64,000 nucleotides of DNA from an uncultured Desulfuromusa sp. (GTDB lineage: Bacteria > Desulfobacterota > Desulfuromonadia > Desulfuromonadales > Geopsychrobacteraceae), in NCBI RefSeq assembly GCF_963675815.1, contig NZ_OY776574.1, forward strand, positions 1,792,001 through 1,856,000, written 5' to 3'. Shown here in pieces: positions 1 through 8,657 of this stretch (positions within the stretch are counted from its first letter, which is position 1; the number at the start of each line of letters is the position of its first letter). A program made the translations under genes and the position numbers. The notes beneath the pieces are model-generated. The model did not search any database. It was not told the DNA's origin and saw nothing but the letters and a program-made list of their open reading frames with translations.

Positions 1-1396
1 CAGTGTCTTCACCGATCAACATCAGGTCTACTTTTTTGCCTGCTTTTACCGAAATATCATGCACCAGTCGGATCATTCTGCGGAATAATCCCGAGACCGG
101 GATCATCCGGATGGTCATGGCCATTTCTTGTAATTCCCGCACCAGTTTTGACATGTGCTGACCGGCTTTGCCAAAATTTTCCAGCTCCAGACCTTTCAGG
201 TCCGGATTATGAATCAACATATTTTCAGCAATGACCAACTCGCCTATGAGGTTGATTAAACTGTCCAGTTTCCCGAGTTCAACCCTTATATCCTGCCTCT
301 TTGCGGGAGTTTTAGTCCGGGCCGCGGGTTTGACGTTGGCCTTGGTTTGTTCAATTTTACTCTGCTGTTTTTGCAGGGCTGAATTGACTTGTTCAGTGGA
401 AGCTGTGCCCTGTTCAACCAGAATGGCTCCAACGGGTTTTTTCTGGGTTTCCACTGCGTGGGAAATGGCTTCTTGCTGAACTCCTTCTTCAACAAGAAAA
501 TCCCCCAAAAGAGGGGCGATCAGTGTTTGCAAATCATTCAGATGGTCTTCCAGATTTTCAACAGTATCATCTTTGCCATCAGAAATGTTGTTGACCGCTT
601 TTTGGAGAATGTCGAGTGCAGTCAGAAGTTGATCTGCTGGATTTTCAACAGCGAGTTTTGATCCGGATTTAACCCGGTCAAGAATGTTTTCCATCTGATG
701 GCTGAGCTTCTCAATTTGTGAAAAACCGAAAAACCCGCAATTCCCTTTAAAGCTATGTATATTGCGGAATATTTCGCCGATGGAATCATTGTTTTCTGGA
801 TTTTCGCCCCAAGCGAGTAAACCCTGTTCAGTGTTTTGTAAGAGCTCATTGCCTTCCTGAACAAAACTGAGGCGCATCTCTTCGGTAATTTCCATGGCTG
901 GAAAGTCGTCGTTAACCTGCTCAGCTTCCGGCTTTTCAGCTGTTTCTTCCATTGCCGGTTGGGGGTCTTCCTGAACCTCTTCTTCGTTTTTAGCAACCTC
1001 GATCGCTTGATGGAGCTGAGCTGATATTTCATCAGCGGGGGCGACCATTGCGTCGTCATTATAATCGCTTTCGACCATATCAAGGGCTTCTTTAGCGAAG
1101 TCGCAAGCGGCGCACAGCAGGGTCACATGGTCGGGAATCAGTTCAATTTCACCATTTCTGATCAAGTCAAGAAGATTTTCGGCTGCATGGGCGACCCTGG
1201 TCATGTGATCAAATTCCAGAAAACCAGCACTTCCTTTCATTGAATGAAACAGGCGGAAGATGGCATTGAGAATTTCAGAGTCGCTGTTTTGACCCAGCTC
1301 AATGATAGCCGGTTCAAGCTGTTCGATCATGTCGCGGCTTTCAGTTGCGAATTCCTGAATGATTTCAATCTGGTCGTCGTCGAGAGGCATACTCAT
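1..1396 (-). CDS. cheA: Chemotaxis histidine kinase CheA, 5' part (runs off window)
   Basis: Phosphorelay kinase that takes signals from chemoreceptors. The first 465 codons are present; the gene leaves the window at base 1 within the dimerisation region. I see two Hpt domains, with phospho-acceptor His about residue 51 (LFHSMKGSAGF) and about 214 (NIHSFKGNCGF). An acidic linker joins them, followed by a short segment resembling type II secretion ATPase N-domains (VGAILVEQGTASTEQV), then the dimerisation helix (LDSLINLIGELVIAENML). The ATPase and CheW-like domains lie outside. The start ATG at 1396 follows TGAGGA with 7-bp spacing. Two chemoreceptors lie upstream on the same strand and are likely partners. 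Family assignment is firm; the total domain count cannot be seen. Confidence 0.9.
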   Translation of the reverse strand, partial: MSMPLDDDQIEIIQEFATESRDMIEQLEPAIIELGQNSDSEILNAIFRLFHSMKGSAGFLEFDHMTRVAHAAENLLDLIRNGEIELIPDHVTLLCAACDFAKEALDMVESDYNDDAMVAPADEISAQLHQAIEVAKNEEEVQEDPQPAMEETAEKPEAEQVNDDFPAMEITEEMRLSFVQEGNELLQNTEQGLLAWGENPENNDSIGEIFRNIHSFKGNCGFFGFSQIEKLSHQMENILDRVKSGSKLAVENPADQLLTALDILQKAVNNISDGKDDTVENLEDHLNDLQTLIAPLLGDFLVEEGVQQEAISHAVETQKKPVGAILVEQGTASTEQVNSALQKQQSKIEQTKANVKPAARTKTPAKRQDIRVELGKLDSLINLIGELVIAENMLIHNPDLKGLELENFGKAGQHMSKLVRELQEMAMTIRMIPVSGLFRRMIRLVHDISVKAGKKVDLMLIGEDT

Positions 1397-1530
1397 CACT
1401 GATCCTCAAAAAGTTATATTTATTGTGGTTTTAATTAGTTTCACGAATAATAATTAATTATACAAAACAAATAAATAAAATTAAAGAGAAAAATGGTTAA
1501 AATAAAATTTTTTTCATGTCGGCTTCGACA

Positions 1531-1580
1531 ATTTGAGCCCCTATGAATGTGGATATGTTCACATCCGTAGAGGCTCAAAT
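1531..1580 (-). terminator. Long hairpin downstream of the first chemoreceptor
   Basis: ATTTGAGCC (1531-1539) pairs with GGCTCAAAT (1572-1580), with a further imperfect stem inside. A second small palindrome (TGTCG...CGACA) follows on the minus strand, before an A/T-rich stretch. It lies 26 bp past the stop of the 1606-4152 receptor, so it is probably a terminator or a 3'-end stabilising structure. There is no clean T-run directly after the stem. Confidence 0.4.
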
Positions 1581-1605
1581 GATCATCACTATTTATCAAA
1601 AGCTC

Positions 1606-4152
1606 TTATTTTAAAAATTGTCCGTAGCCGTCACGATCCTGTTTTTCAATATGACTGATCAGCCAATCTTTGAGGAAATTATAGATATCGGCAGGAGGTA
1701 AACGTTCTCCAGCTTTCAGTTTCCCAGCATAAACTCCAACCTTGTCGACGAAGTTTTTATGGATCTGCTGATGAGCTTCAAGATCTGGGTAATTATGTTT
1801 CCTCATGACGTCTTCTTCAGCGCGAAAGTGAGTGACGGTGTAGTTCACCAGTTCATCAACAATTTCAGCCAACATCATGCGATCGCCACCATCTTTCATG
1901 CATTGGAACAGCTGATTGATCAATTCAACCAAGCGTCGATGTTGCTTATCCATGAGTGCGACCCCGGTGTTATATTCATCTTTCCACTGAAATCTCTGTT
2001 CACCATTATTTTGTTGTACCGGTAGCGAAGATACGTTTCCCCACCCTGCCGTATTATTCTGCGCAGGTAAAGAAAGTTGCCCTGATGGAGTAGGGGAATC
2101 GTTTTGGTGATGCGATTCTTTCAGTTTAAAGCGGCTGAGTTGATGTTTGAGTTCTGCTGCCTGGCTGGATAGTTCTTCGCTGGTTGACGCACTTTCCTCC
2201 GCACTGGCAGTGTTTTGCTGGATGACCTGATCAATTTGCTGCATGCCGATGTTGACCTGGGATATTCCCTGAGCTTGTTCGTTACTGGAAGCAGCAATTT
2301 CTTCAATCAGATCAGAAACTTTGCTGATGGAACCAACAATTTCATCCAGGGCCTCGGCAGTGCGTTCGGCAATCTTGGTGCCATTACTGGCTTTTTGTAT
2401 TGATCCTTCAATCAGTTCAGCTGTTTCTGAAGCCGCTTTTGCACTACGGGCTGCCAGATTCCGGACTTCTTCTGCAACCACGGCAAAACCTTTACCGTGT
2501 TGACCGGCACGGGCGGCTTCAACAGCTGCGTTCAGAGCTAGCAGGTTGGTCTGGAAGGCAATTTCATCGATAACTTTGATGATTTTGCCAATATCCTGTC
2601 CAGCTGCATTGATTTCAGCCATGGCATTGATCATTTCCGTCATCCGTTCACTCCCGGAATTTGCAGATTGACTGGCACTGGTCGACAACTGGTTGGCTTG
2701 TTGGGCGTTTTCGGTACTGGTGTTGGTTTGGCTGCCGATTTCATTCATAGAGCTGCTGATCTCTTCAACTGATGCGGCTGATTGTGCTGCTCCGTCAGAT
2801 AAACTCTGAGCCGATTCACTGACTTGTGAACTACCGGAGTCAATTTGTTCACTCGCTGTCTGGATTTGCAGCATGATCTGGTTAAGGTCATCACCCAGTT
2901 TTTTCAAGCTTCCACGAAGTTGATCCTGATGATCGCGGGGATGAATTTCAAAAGTGAGGTCGCCGTTTGCTAAGCGTTGAAGAGCAGAAACCACTTCAGT
3001 CTGTAATGACTCTGCAAAGTTATCCATCGTTTGTGCCATTTGACCAATTTCGTCTTTGCGAGTCATATGCAGGCGGGTATCAAGGTGACCCGCTTCAAGA
3101 TCTCCCAGCATTGTCATCGTTTTTTTCATCGGTGTCGTCAGGGAGCGGCTGATGAAATAGGCGAAAGCCATGCCAATGAACAGGGCAATAATACCGATTG
3201 CAACAATCCCGTTGCGGGTATTTCCGGCCGTGGCAATCATCTCTTTGTCAGAGATAATATTGTTACGGGAAATCTCTTCAAGATTTTTCAGATGTTGCTT
3301 GAGTTTTATCAACGCAGGAAATGTTTCCGTTTGATAAATTTTCTTGGCAAGGGTTTGGCCCTCAAGATTTTTTAGTGCAATTCTGTGCATAGAGCGTAGC
3401 AGGAATCGTACTTCAGCCATGGTTGGAATAATATCATTTTCATAGAGACGATATAATTCACTTCGATTCGCTGATGCCAGGGCTGTATTCATCTGTTCGA
3501 CAATATGATGGAGTTTATTATGGGGAGCGACAATATCAGTCAACATTTCTGCGAATTCAGGACTAATTGTTGCAGCTTTTTTAGCTTTATCACTTTCTAA
3601 AAACTGGCCAATAGCACAACGTGTGGGATCTTGTTCTGCCATGATTTGATCATGGCCGGAAAGGATTGCATTCTGTACAGCACTGACCCAGAGGATGTTT
3701 GCTTTTTCCATGTCGTCCAAAAGGGTTGGTAACTCTGGATCCGCCGGTTTGTAAGTTTCCTTTATTTTCTTGCCGGATAAATGCATTATTTTGTGAGGTT
3801 CTTCCAGAGCAGCGAGTTCTCCTTTGATCTCTGGAAGCATCTCTTCTGCTTTGCGTCTTTGCTCACTGTGAAGCCAAGTTCCTAAGCTACAAGTTTCCGG
3901 GTCGAATTTGATTTTGAGCTCATGAATATCAGGGTTTTCTAGAAAATTTCTGATCTTCATGTTCCAGGCATCATGCTTGAGTTCTAAATGCATTAACTCA
4001 CTGCGGAGTTTATTCCCGTCAGCAGCCAAGGTGCCGTTTTTGACAGTTGCAGAAAGACCAAAAGCGGCCCAAGCGACCGTTATGATAAGCAGTAGCAGAA
4101 CTGAACCTGAAAGCAGTAACATTTTTGTGCCGATTTTTAAATTATCAAACAT
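1606..4152 (-). CDS. Methyl-accepting chemotaxis protein: tandem CZB sensor, HAMP, MA signalling, C-terminal hemerythrin
   Basis: Chemoreceptor of 848 residues. TM1 is at about 10-33. The region before TM2 (about 312-336) holds two zinc-binding CZB-like modules. The first has candidate ligands H60, C88 (CSLGTWL), H120 and H124. The second has C179 (CAIGQFL), H211 and H215 but lacks the first His. HAMP and a full methyl-accepting signalling hairpin (EIAFQTNLLALNAAVEAARAG region) follow. The C-terminus is a bacteriohemerythrin with all expected ligand motifs: DKQH, HFRAEE, HQQIH and HIEKQD. CZB domains sense zinc or oxidants such as hypochlorite in other receptors, and hemerythrin binds O2, so a redox/O2 tactic role is inferred. 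The signalling half is nearly identical to the next receptor's. Confidence 0.9.
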   Translation of the reverse strand: MFDNLKIGTKMLLLSGSVLLLLIITVAWAAFGLSATVKNGTLAADGNKLRSELMHLELKHDAWNMKIRNFLENPDIHELKIKFDPETCSLGTWLHSEQRRKAEEMLPEIKGELAALEEPHKIMHLSGKKIKETYKPADPELPTLLDDMEKANILWVSAVQNAILSGHDQIMAEQDPTRCAIGQFLESDKAKKAATISPEFAEMLTDIVAPHNKLHHIVEQMNTALASANRSELYRLYENDIIPTMAEVRFLLRSMHRIALKNLEGQTLAKKIYQTETFPALIKLKQHLKNLEEISRNNIISDKEMIATAGNTRNGIVAIGIIALFIGMAFAYFISRSLTTPMKKTMTMLGDLEAGHLDTRLHMTRKDEIGQMAQTMDNFAESLQTEVVSALQRLANGDLTFEIHPRDHQDQLRGSLKKLGDDLNQIMLQIQTASEQIDSGSSQVSESAQSLSDGAAQSAASVEEISSSMNEIGSQTNTSTENAQQANQLSTSASQSANSGSERMTEMINAMAEINAAGQDIGKIIKVIDEIAFQTNLLALNAAVEAARAGQHGKGFAVVAEEVRNLAARSAKAASETAELIEGSIQKASNGTKIAERTAEALDEIVGSISKVSDLIEEIAASSNEQAQGISQVNIGMQQIDQVIQQNTASAEESASTSEELSSQAAELKHQLSRFKLKESHHQNDSPTPSGQLSLPAQNNTAGWGNVSSLPVQQNNGEQRFQWKDEYNTGVALMDKQHRRLVELINQLFQCMKDGGDRMMLAEIVDELVNYTVTHFRAEEDVMRKHNYPDLEAHQQIHKNFVDKVGVYAGKLKAGERLPPADIYNFLKDWLISHIEKQDRDGYGQFLK

Positions 4153-4261
4153 TTTTTGCCCTATTTATTGAGTTGAAAGACGTGGCCGATATATTTAAAA
4201 TCATTAACATAAAATAAATTCAATGTCAAAAATCTTATTGATAATTTTAAATGTTTAAACG

Positions 4262-4296
4262 AAAAAAGCGGAAGGGCACCAACACCCTTCCGCTTC
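4262..4296 (-). terminator. Rho-independent terminator of the haem receptor gene
   Basis: A perfect stem AAGCGGAAGGG / CCCTTCCGCTT with an 8-base loop. Read on the minus strand it is followed by a T-run. It lies just past the stop of the 4322-6070 gene and separates the two receptor genes. Confidence 0.8.
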
Positions 4297-4321
4297 GTTA
4301 TTTAAAGTAGAGTCAATAAAT

Positions 4322-6070
4322 TTACCAGTTGCCACTTTCTGGTAGCTGTGATTGTGAGTTGTTGGAGAAATGTGATCCAGGTGAAGACTTTAAAACAAAG
4401 CGACCAAGCTGATGTTTGAGTTCTGCGGCCTGACTCGAAAGTTCTTCACTTGTTGCTGCGCTTTCTTCTGCACTTGCAGTATTTTGTTGGATGACTTGAT
4501 CAATTTGTTGCAGTCCGATATTAACCTGGGAAATTCCCTGTGCCTGCTCACTGCTGGCGGCAGCAATTTCAGCTATCAAATCTGTCACTTTTCCGATTGA
4601 ACCGACGATCTCTTCGAGAGCTTCACCGGTTCGCTCTGCAATTTCAGTCCCTTTGGTGGTTTTTTCAACCGAGCCTTCAATCAGTTCTGCGGTTTCGGAG
4701 GCCGCTTTGGCACTTCTGGCAGCCAGATTGCGTACTTCTTCGGCAACAACAGCAAATCCCTTACCGTGCTGACCGGCTCTTGCTGCTTCAACTGCGGCAT
4801 TCAGAGCGAGAAGATTTGTCTGGAAAGCAATCTCATCAATGACCTTGATAATTTTACTGATGTTCTGACCTGCGATATTGATTTCACTCATGGCCCCAAT
4901 CATTTCGGTCATTCGTGCACTGCCTGTATTTGCGGCATCACGTGCTGAGGCGGAAAGAAGGTTTGCCTCCTGGGCATGTTCCGCACTGGTATTTGTTTGG
5001 TCTCCAATCTCCTGTAAAGAGCTTCCAATCTCTTCGACTGATGCTGCGGATTGTGCTGCTCCATCAGAAAGAAGCTGAGCAGAATCACTGACTTGGGTAC
5101 TGCCATTATCAATTTGTTGTCCGGCAACCTGGAGATCTGCAATCATTCTGTTGAGGTCTTCTCCGAGTTTTTTGATCGCATGGCGCAACGTATCATGTTT
5201 ATCGTGGGGACTGACGGTGAAGGTGAGGTCCCCATTGGCGAGCTGTTGAAGTGGACCAACGACCTCCGAATTCAGGCTTTCTGCCAGATCATCCAGGGTC
5301 CGAGCAGTTTCACCCAGTTCATCCTGCTGGTTCATATTGAGGCGGTTTGTCAAATGTCCATGGCCGATGTCCGAAAGAAAACTTTTAATTTTATTGAGAG
5401 GGGTCACGATGAGTTTGCGCAACATAAAAAATAAAGTCAGGAAGGTAATAATAATACTGGTAAATCCCATCCCCAGATTACTGATCATACTCTTGCTGCT
5501 TGCTGCGGCCAGGGCTTTGTGTTGTTGCGCTTCCTCCCGATTGAGATCCGCCAGGCTGAAATCAACATAGAGAACCCCTGCCAAGCTGCCAAGTTCAGCG
5601 TCTTCATGACACTCCATGCACTTTTCTTCATACATGTGAGAGTTGGCGACAAAAAACGCTTCCTCTGACTCTTTTTCGAGGCTGACTTTCTCTTTTGAAC
5701 TTGTGATGTTTATCTGTGAGGGTTTTTGTCCAAGTCTTTCTTTTTTACTTGAGTAAACGATTGTCCCTGTGGGGTCAACTAAGCCGACTTCTAAAACTCC
5801 GGGAACTGATCCGAGTCCTGTCAGGAGCTCATCAAATACATCCATTTCACCACGCTCCAGCGACCCCTCTGTTCCGATCTCCAGGCTCGAGAATATACTG
5901 CGTGCTTGTGTCAGCGCACCGGAGTGCAGAGACTTTAAAGCGTGCTCTTGTTGTTTGTGAAGCAGATTTCTGGATTGAAGTGCGGCGACCATAAAGCTGA
6001 TTCCAAGAATAATACAAAGGATTAATATCAGGGCCCCCCCTATTTTACTTTGGATGCTGTTCAGTTTCAT
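4322..6070 (-). CDS. Methyl-accepting chemotaxis protein with periplasmic c-type haem sensor
   Basis: Chemoreceptor of 582 residues. TM1 is at about 12-32, an extracytoplasmic sensor at about 35-190, TM2 at about 195-218, then HAMP and a canonical MA signalling domain. The sensor carries a CMECH haem-c attachment motif at residues 151-155, followed by a PAS-like end (GVLYVDFSL). Geobacter receptors GSU0582 and GSU0935 have covalent haem in a periplasmic PAS fold and are thought to sense redox state or ligands; the same is inferred here. There is no terminal CheB/CheR pentapeptide. It sits beside a receptor with a matching signalling half and near cheA. Confidence 0.9.
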   Translation of the reverse strand: MKLNSIQSKIGGALILILCIILGISFMVAALQSRNLLHKQQEHALKSLHSGALTQARSIFSSLEIGTEGSLERGEMDVFDELLTGLGSVPGVLEVGLVDPTGTIVYSSKKERLGQKPSQINITSSKEKVSLEKESEEAFFVANSHMYEEKCMECHEDAELGSLAGVLYVDFSLADLNREEAQQHKALAAASSKSMISNLGMGFTSIIITFLTLFFMLRKLIVTPLNKIKSFLSDIGHGHLTNRLNMNQQDELGETARTLDDLAESLNSEVVGPLQQLANGDLTFTVSPHDKHDTLRHAIKKLGEDLNRMIADLQVAGQQIDNGSTQVSDSAQLLSDGAAQSAASVEEIGSSLQEIGDQTNTSAEHAQEANLLSASARDAANTGSARMTEMIGAMSEINIAGQNISKIIKVIDEIAFQTNLLALNAAVEAARAGQHGKGFAVVAEEVRNLAARSAKAASETAELIEGSVEKTTKGTEIAERTGEALEEIVGSIGKVTDLIAEIAAASSEQAQGISQVNIGLQQIDQVIQQNTASAEESAATSEELSSQAAELKHQLGRFVLKSSPGSHFSNNSQSQLPESGNW

Positions 6071-6220
6071 GATGACCTCTTCTCATGGGAAAGTTCATTG
6101 CTGAAAATTAATTTAAAAATGATTATGAGACAGGACTTTAGCAAAGAAGAATAAGGATGGCAACAATTTAATTTGAAAAAATTAATTTTAAAATATAGAT
6201 ATATTGAGAGGTGAATGGAT

Positions 6221-7450
6221 TTATTTGGATTTTTTTCGATAATTCCGTTTTCGGGGGCGCCTAGATTGTTGTTTGCCGGTGGGAGAGTTATTTATTGCAG
6301 TACTCCAATTCTGGGCAAGTGGAATCAGTTCTGGTCTCACTTGAGACCAGAGACAAAAGAGTTCAAGAGCTTTGGGAGTGAAGGGGTGCTGTAGAAATCG
6401 TTTTTCAGCTCGGAAGCCTCGTCCGCGAGCGAGACGAAAACAGCCGATAAGCAGCTCACGAGCTTGATGACGAATCCCACTGGCAATACTAAAGTAACGA
6501 CAATGAGCAGATATGATCTCGTTTGCCTGATGCAGAGCTGCAGTTATATTGTTCTTGTCTGCTGGAGAAAAACTGTCCATGAACAGTCGCAGATAGAGTG
6601 CGGCGATGGCAAAACTCTCTTCAATGGGCATCCCTGCTGCAGTTCTTTGATCAAGCTTGGCTAGCAGGGCGATTCCTTCATCTGTCCCGGGATAACCCGC
6701 CAACAGGTAGGGTAACATTCCCAGTTCCCGGCATTGTCTCAAAACGGCTCCGGAAATTTTATGGCGAAATAACTCAATAATTTCTTCGCGGATTCGTGCC
6801 GGTGCCGCTGTTGCCAGTAGGGATCTATGGTTTTCTATCGCCCTATAAATGTTTTCTTCAAGATCGAACCCCAGGCGAACAGCAAACTCAATAGCACGCA
6901 ACATCCGGACAGGGTCTTCAACAAAGCGAACTTGTGGATCACCAATTACTTTTAGCCGTTTTTCTTCGAGGTCTTTCAGCCCTCCCAGGAAATCGATCAC
7001 AGAAAAATCAGCAATATTATAAAATAAGGCGTTGATTGTGAAATCGCGCCGCGCAGCATCTTCTTCCGGAGAACCGAAAACATTCTGGACAAAATGAAAA
7101 TGGTCTTCCTGGTTGTCAGGAAGTTCGTTTTCTTCAGGTTGGCGACGGAAGGTTGCGACTTCAATGACCTTATTACCTGCAAAGCGAATGTGCGCCAGAC
7201 GAAAACGGCGACCAACAAGAAAGCAGTTACGAAACAGTTTACGGACTTGGCTGGGTGTTGCATCAGTACCAATATCAAAATCTTTTGGTTGCCGTCCAAG
7301 CAGGAGATCGCGAACACTTCCTCCAACCAGATAGGCCTTGAATCCATATCGATGCAAGCGATTGAGAACCTTAAGGGTATCGACATCAATCTGTTTTCTG
7401 GATATACAGTGCTGACTTCGGGGGACGATGATTGGATTGCTTGCGTTCAT
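6221..7450 (-). CDS. pcnB: Poly(A) polymerase / tRNA nucleotidyltransferase family protein (PcnB type)
   Basis: Class II nucleotidyltransferase that adds 3' A residues to RNA. The head domain has GGSVRDLLLGRQPKDFDIGT, with the catalytic DxD pair, and the PcnB-type continuation RKLFRNCFLVGRRFRLAHI. The RNA-binding RRDFTINALFYN block and the VRFVEDPVRMLRAIEFAVRLG block follow. The C-terminus ends in a basic tail (SRRPRKRNYRKKSK) typical of RNA-binding poly(A) polymerases. I use ATG 7450; an in-frame TTG at 7465 is possible, and neither has a clear Shine-Dalgarno. It is divergent from miaA, with about 110 bp shared. Discriminating PcnB from a CCA-adding enzyme by sequence alone leaves some doubt. 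Confidence 0.85.
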   Translation of the reverse strand: MNASNPIIVPRSQHCISRKQIDVDTLKVLNRLHRYGFKAYLVGGSVRDLLLGRQPKDFDIGTDATPSQVRKLFRNCFLVGRRFRLAHIRFAGNKVIEVATFRRQPEENELPDNQEDHFHFVQNVFGSPEEDAARRDFTINALFYNIADFSVIDFLGGLKDLEEKRLKVIGDPQVRFVEDPVRMLRAIEFAVRLGFDLEENIYRAIENHRSLLATAAPARIREEIIELFRHKISGAVLRQCRELGMLPYLLAGYPGTDEGIALLAKLDQRTAAGMPIEESFAIAALYLRLFMDSFSPADKNNITAALHQANEIISAHCRYFSIASGIRHQARELLIGCFRLARGRGFRAEKRFLQHPFTPKALELFCLWSQVRPELIPLAQNWSTAINNSPTGKQQSRRPRKRNYRKKSK

Positions 7451-7560
7451 AATGACTCGAGTCAAGAGGGTTTAAATCCGCCGGACTATAGCAGGTTCTG
7501 GATAGGCAATGAAGATTTTTTCCTGTATTCTTATCTTCTTACCGAGAGGATTCTGAGTCG

Positions 7561-8484
7561 ATGAAAGAACAATTCAACTTAGTAGTTATCCTGGGAGCGA
7601 CTGCCGGCGGGAAAACCGGGTTAGCAGTGAAAGCTGCGACTCACTTATCTGGAGAGATTATTTCTGCAGACTCCCGCCAGGTTTATCGAGGGATGGATTT
7701 GGGCACGGGGAAAGATTTGCAGGAGTATGGGAACGTTCCGTACCATCTGATCGATATTGTAGAACCGGGGAGTGAATATAACGTTTTTCAGTTTCAGCAG
7801 GATTGTTTTGATTGCATTGAAGACATTTGGCAACGACAAAGACTCCCTGTCATTTGTGGTGGCACCGGAATGTATCTGGATGCAGTCCTAAGAGGTTATC
7901 GCATGGTTGCTGTTCCTGAAAACCCGTCATTGCGGAAAGAATTAGAACGCTTAAGTGATGATGATTTAAAACAAAAATTATGTCAGCTGAAGCCAGAACA
8001 GCATAATCGAACTGATCTCGAGCAACGTGATCGATTGGTTCGAGCGATAGAGATCGCCCTGGGGGAGCAGGATGTGGCAAAACAATTGCCTCCTTTACCG
8101 CAAATATCTCCTCTTGTGTTTGGGATCAAGTGGCCACGTGAAATTCTGCGAAAGAGAATTGCGATCCGATTAAATGAACGTTTTGAGGCCGGAATGATTG
8201 ATGAAGTCCAGCATCTCCATGATTCCGGTGTTCCCTGGGAAAGACTTGAATTTTATGGTCTGGAATATCGTCTCATCGCTCAATACCTGCAAGGTCAATT
8301 AAATCGTAACGATATGGGGCAAAAACTGCGCAGTGCCATCGGGCAGTTTGCCAAGCGCCAGGATACTTTTTTTCGGCGAATGGAAAGAAATGGTGTGGAT
8401 ATCTACTGGTTAAACGGGGAAGGGGATGTTTTTGGGGAGTTGTGTGAGAAAATAGGGGATAAAATCAAGGTCACGGGGTTGTGA
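7561..8484 (+). CDS. miaA: tRNA dimethylallyltransferase MiaA (divergent form)
   Basis: Transfers a dimethylallyl group to N6 of A37 in tRNAs reading UNN codons. It has 307 residues, the usual length. The P-loop GATAGGKTGLA differs from the usual GPTASGKT. The DSRQVYRGMDLGTGK motif, YHLIDI and GGTGMYLDAVLRG are present, as is a later QRDRLVRAIEI region. The C-terminal half (FYGLEYRLIAQYLQG, RQDTFFRR) fits the family, though the canonical KRQ/TWFR block is altered to AKRQDTFFRR. It could be a lineage-specific second MiaA paralogue. No obvious operon partner lies within 170 bp downstream. Confidence 0.85.
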   Translation: MKEQFNLVVILGATAGGKTGLAVKAATHLSGEIISADSRQVYRGMDLGTGKDLQEYGNVPYHLIDIVEPGSEYNVFQFQQDCFDCIEDIWQRQRLPVICGGTGMYLDAVLRGYRMVAVPENPSLRKELERLSDDDLKQKLCQLKPEQHNRTDLEQRDRLVRAIEIALGEQDVAKQLPPLPQISPLVFGIKWPREILRKRIAIRLNERFEAGMIDEVQHLHDSGVPWERLEFYGLEYRLIAQYLQGQLNRNDMGQKLRSAIGQFAKRQDTFFRRMERNGVDIYWLNGEGDVFGELCEKIGDKIKVTGL

Positions 8485-8657
8485 CGCATTTCTCGCTCTT
8501 CAGGTTTCTTTCGTTCCGCTTTGCAGTCCAGAAAAGAACTCTTTGGTGATCCGACATTTTTCTTTGAAATACCGTAAATCGACATGATACTTCAGCTGCG
8601 TCATACGAGATTTGAACTTTCTGCGGGACGTAACCCGCCAGCACCATTTTTTTGCAT

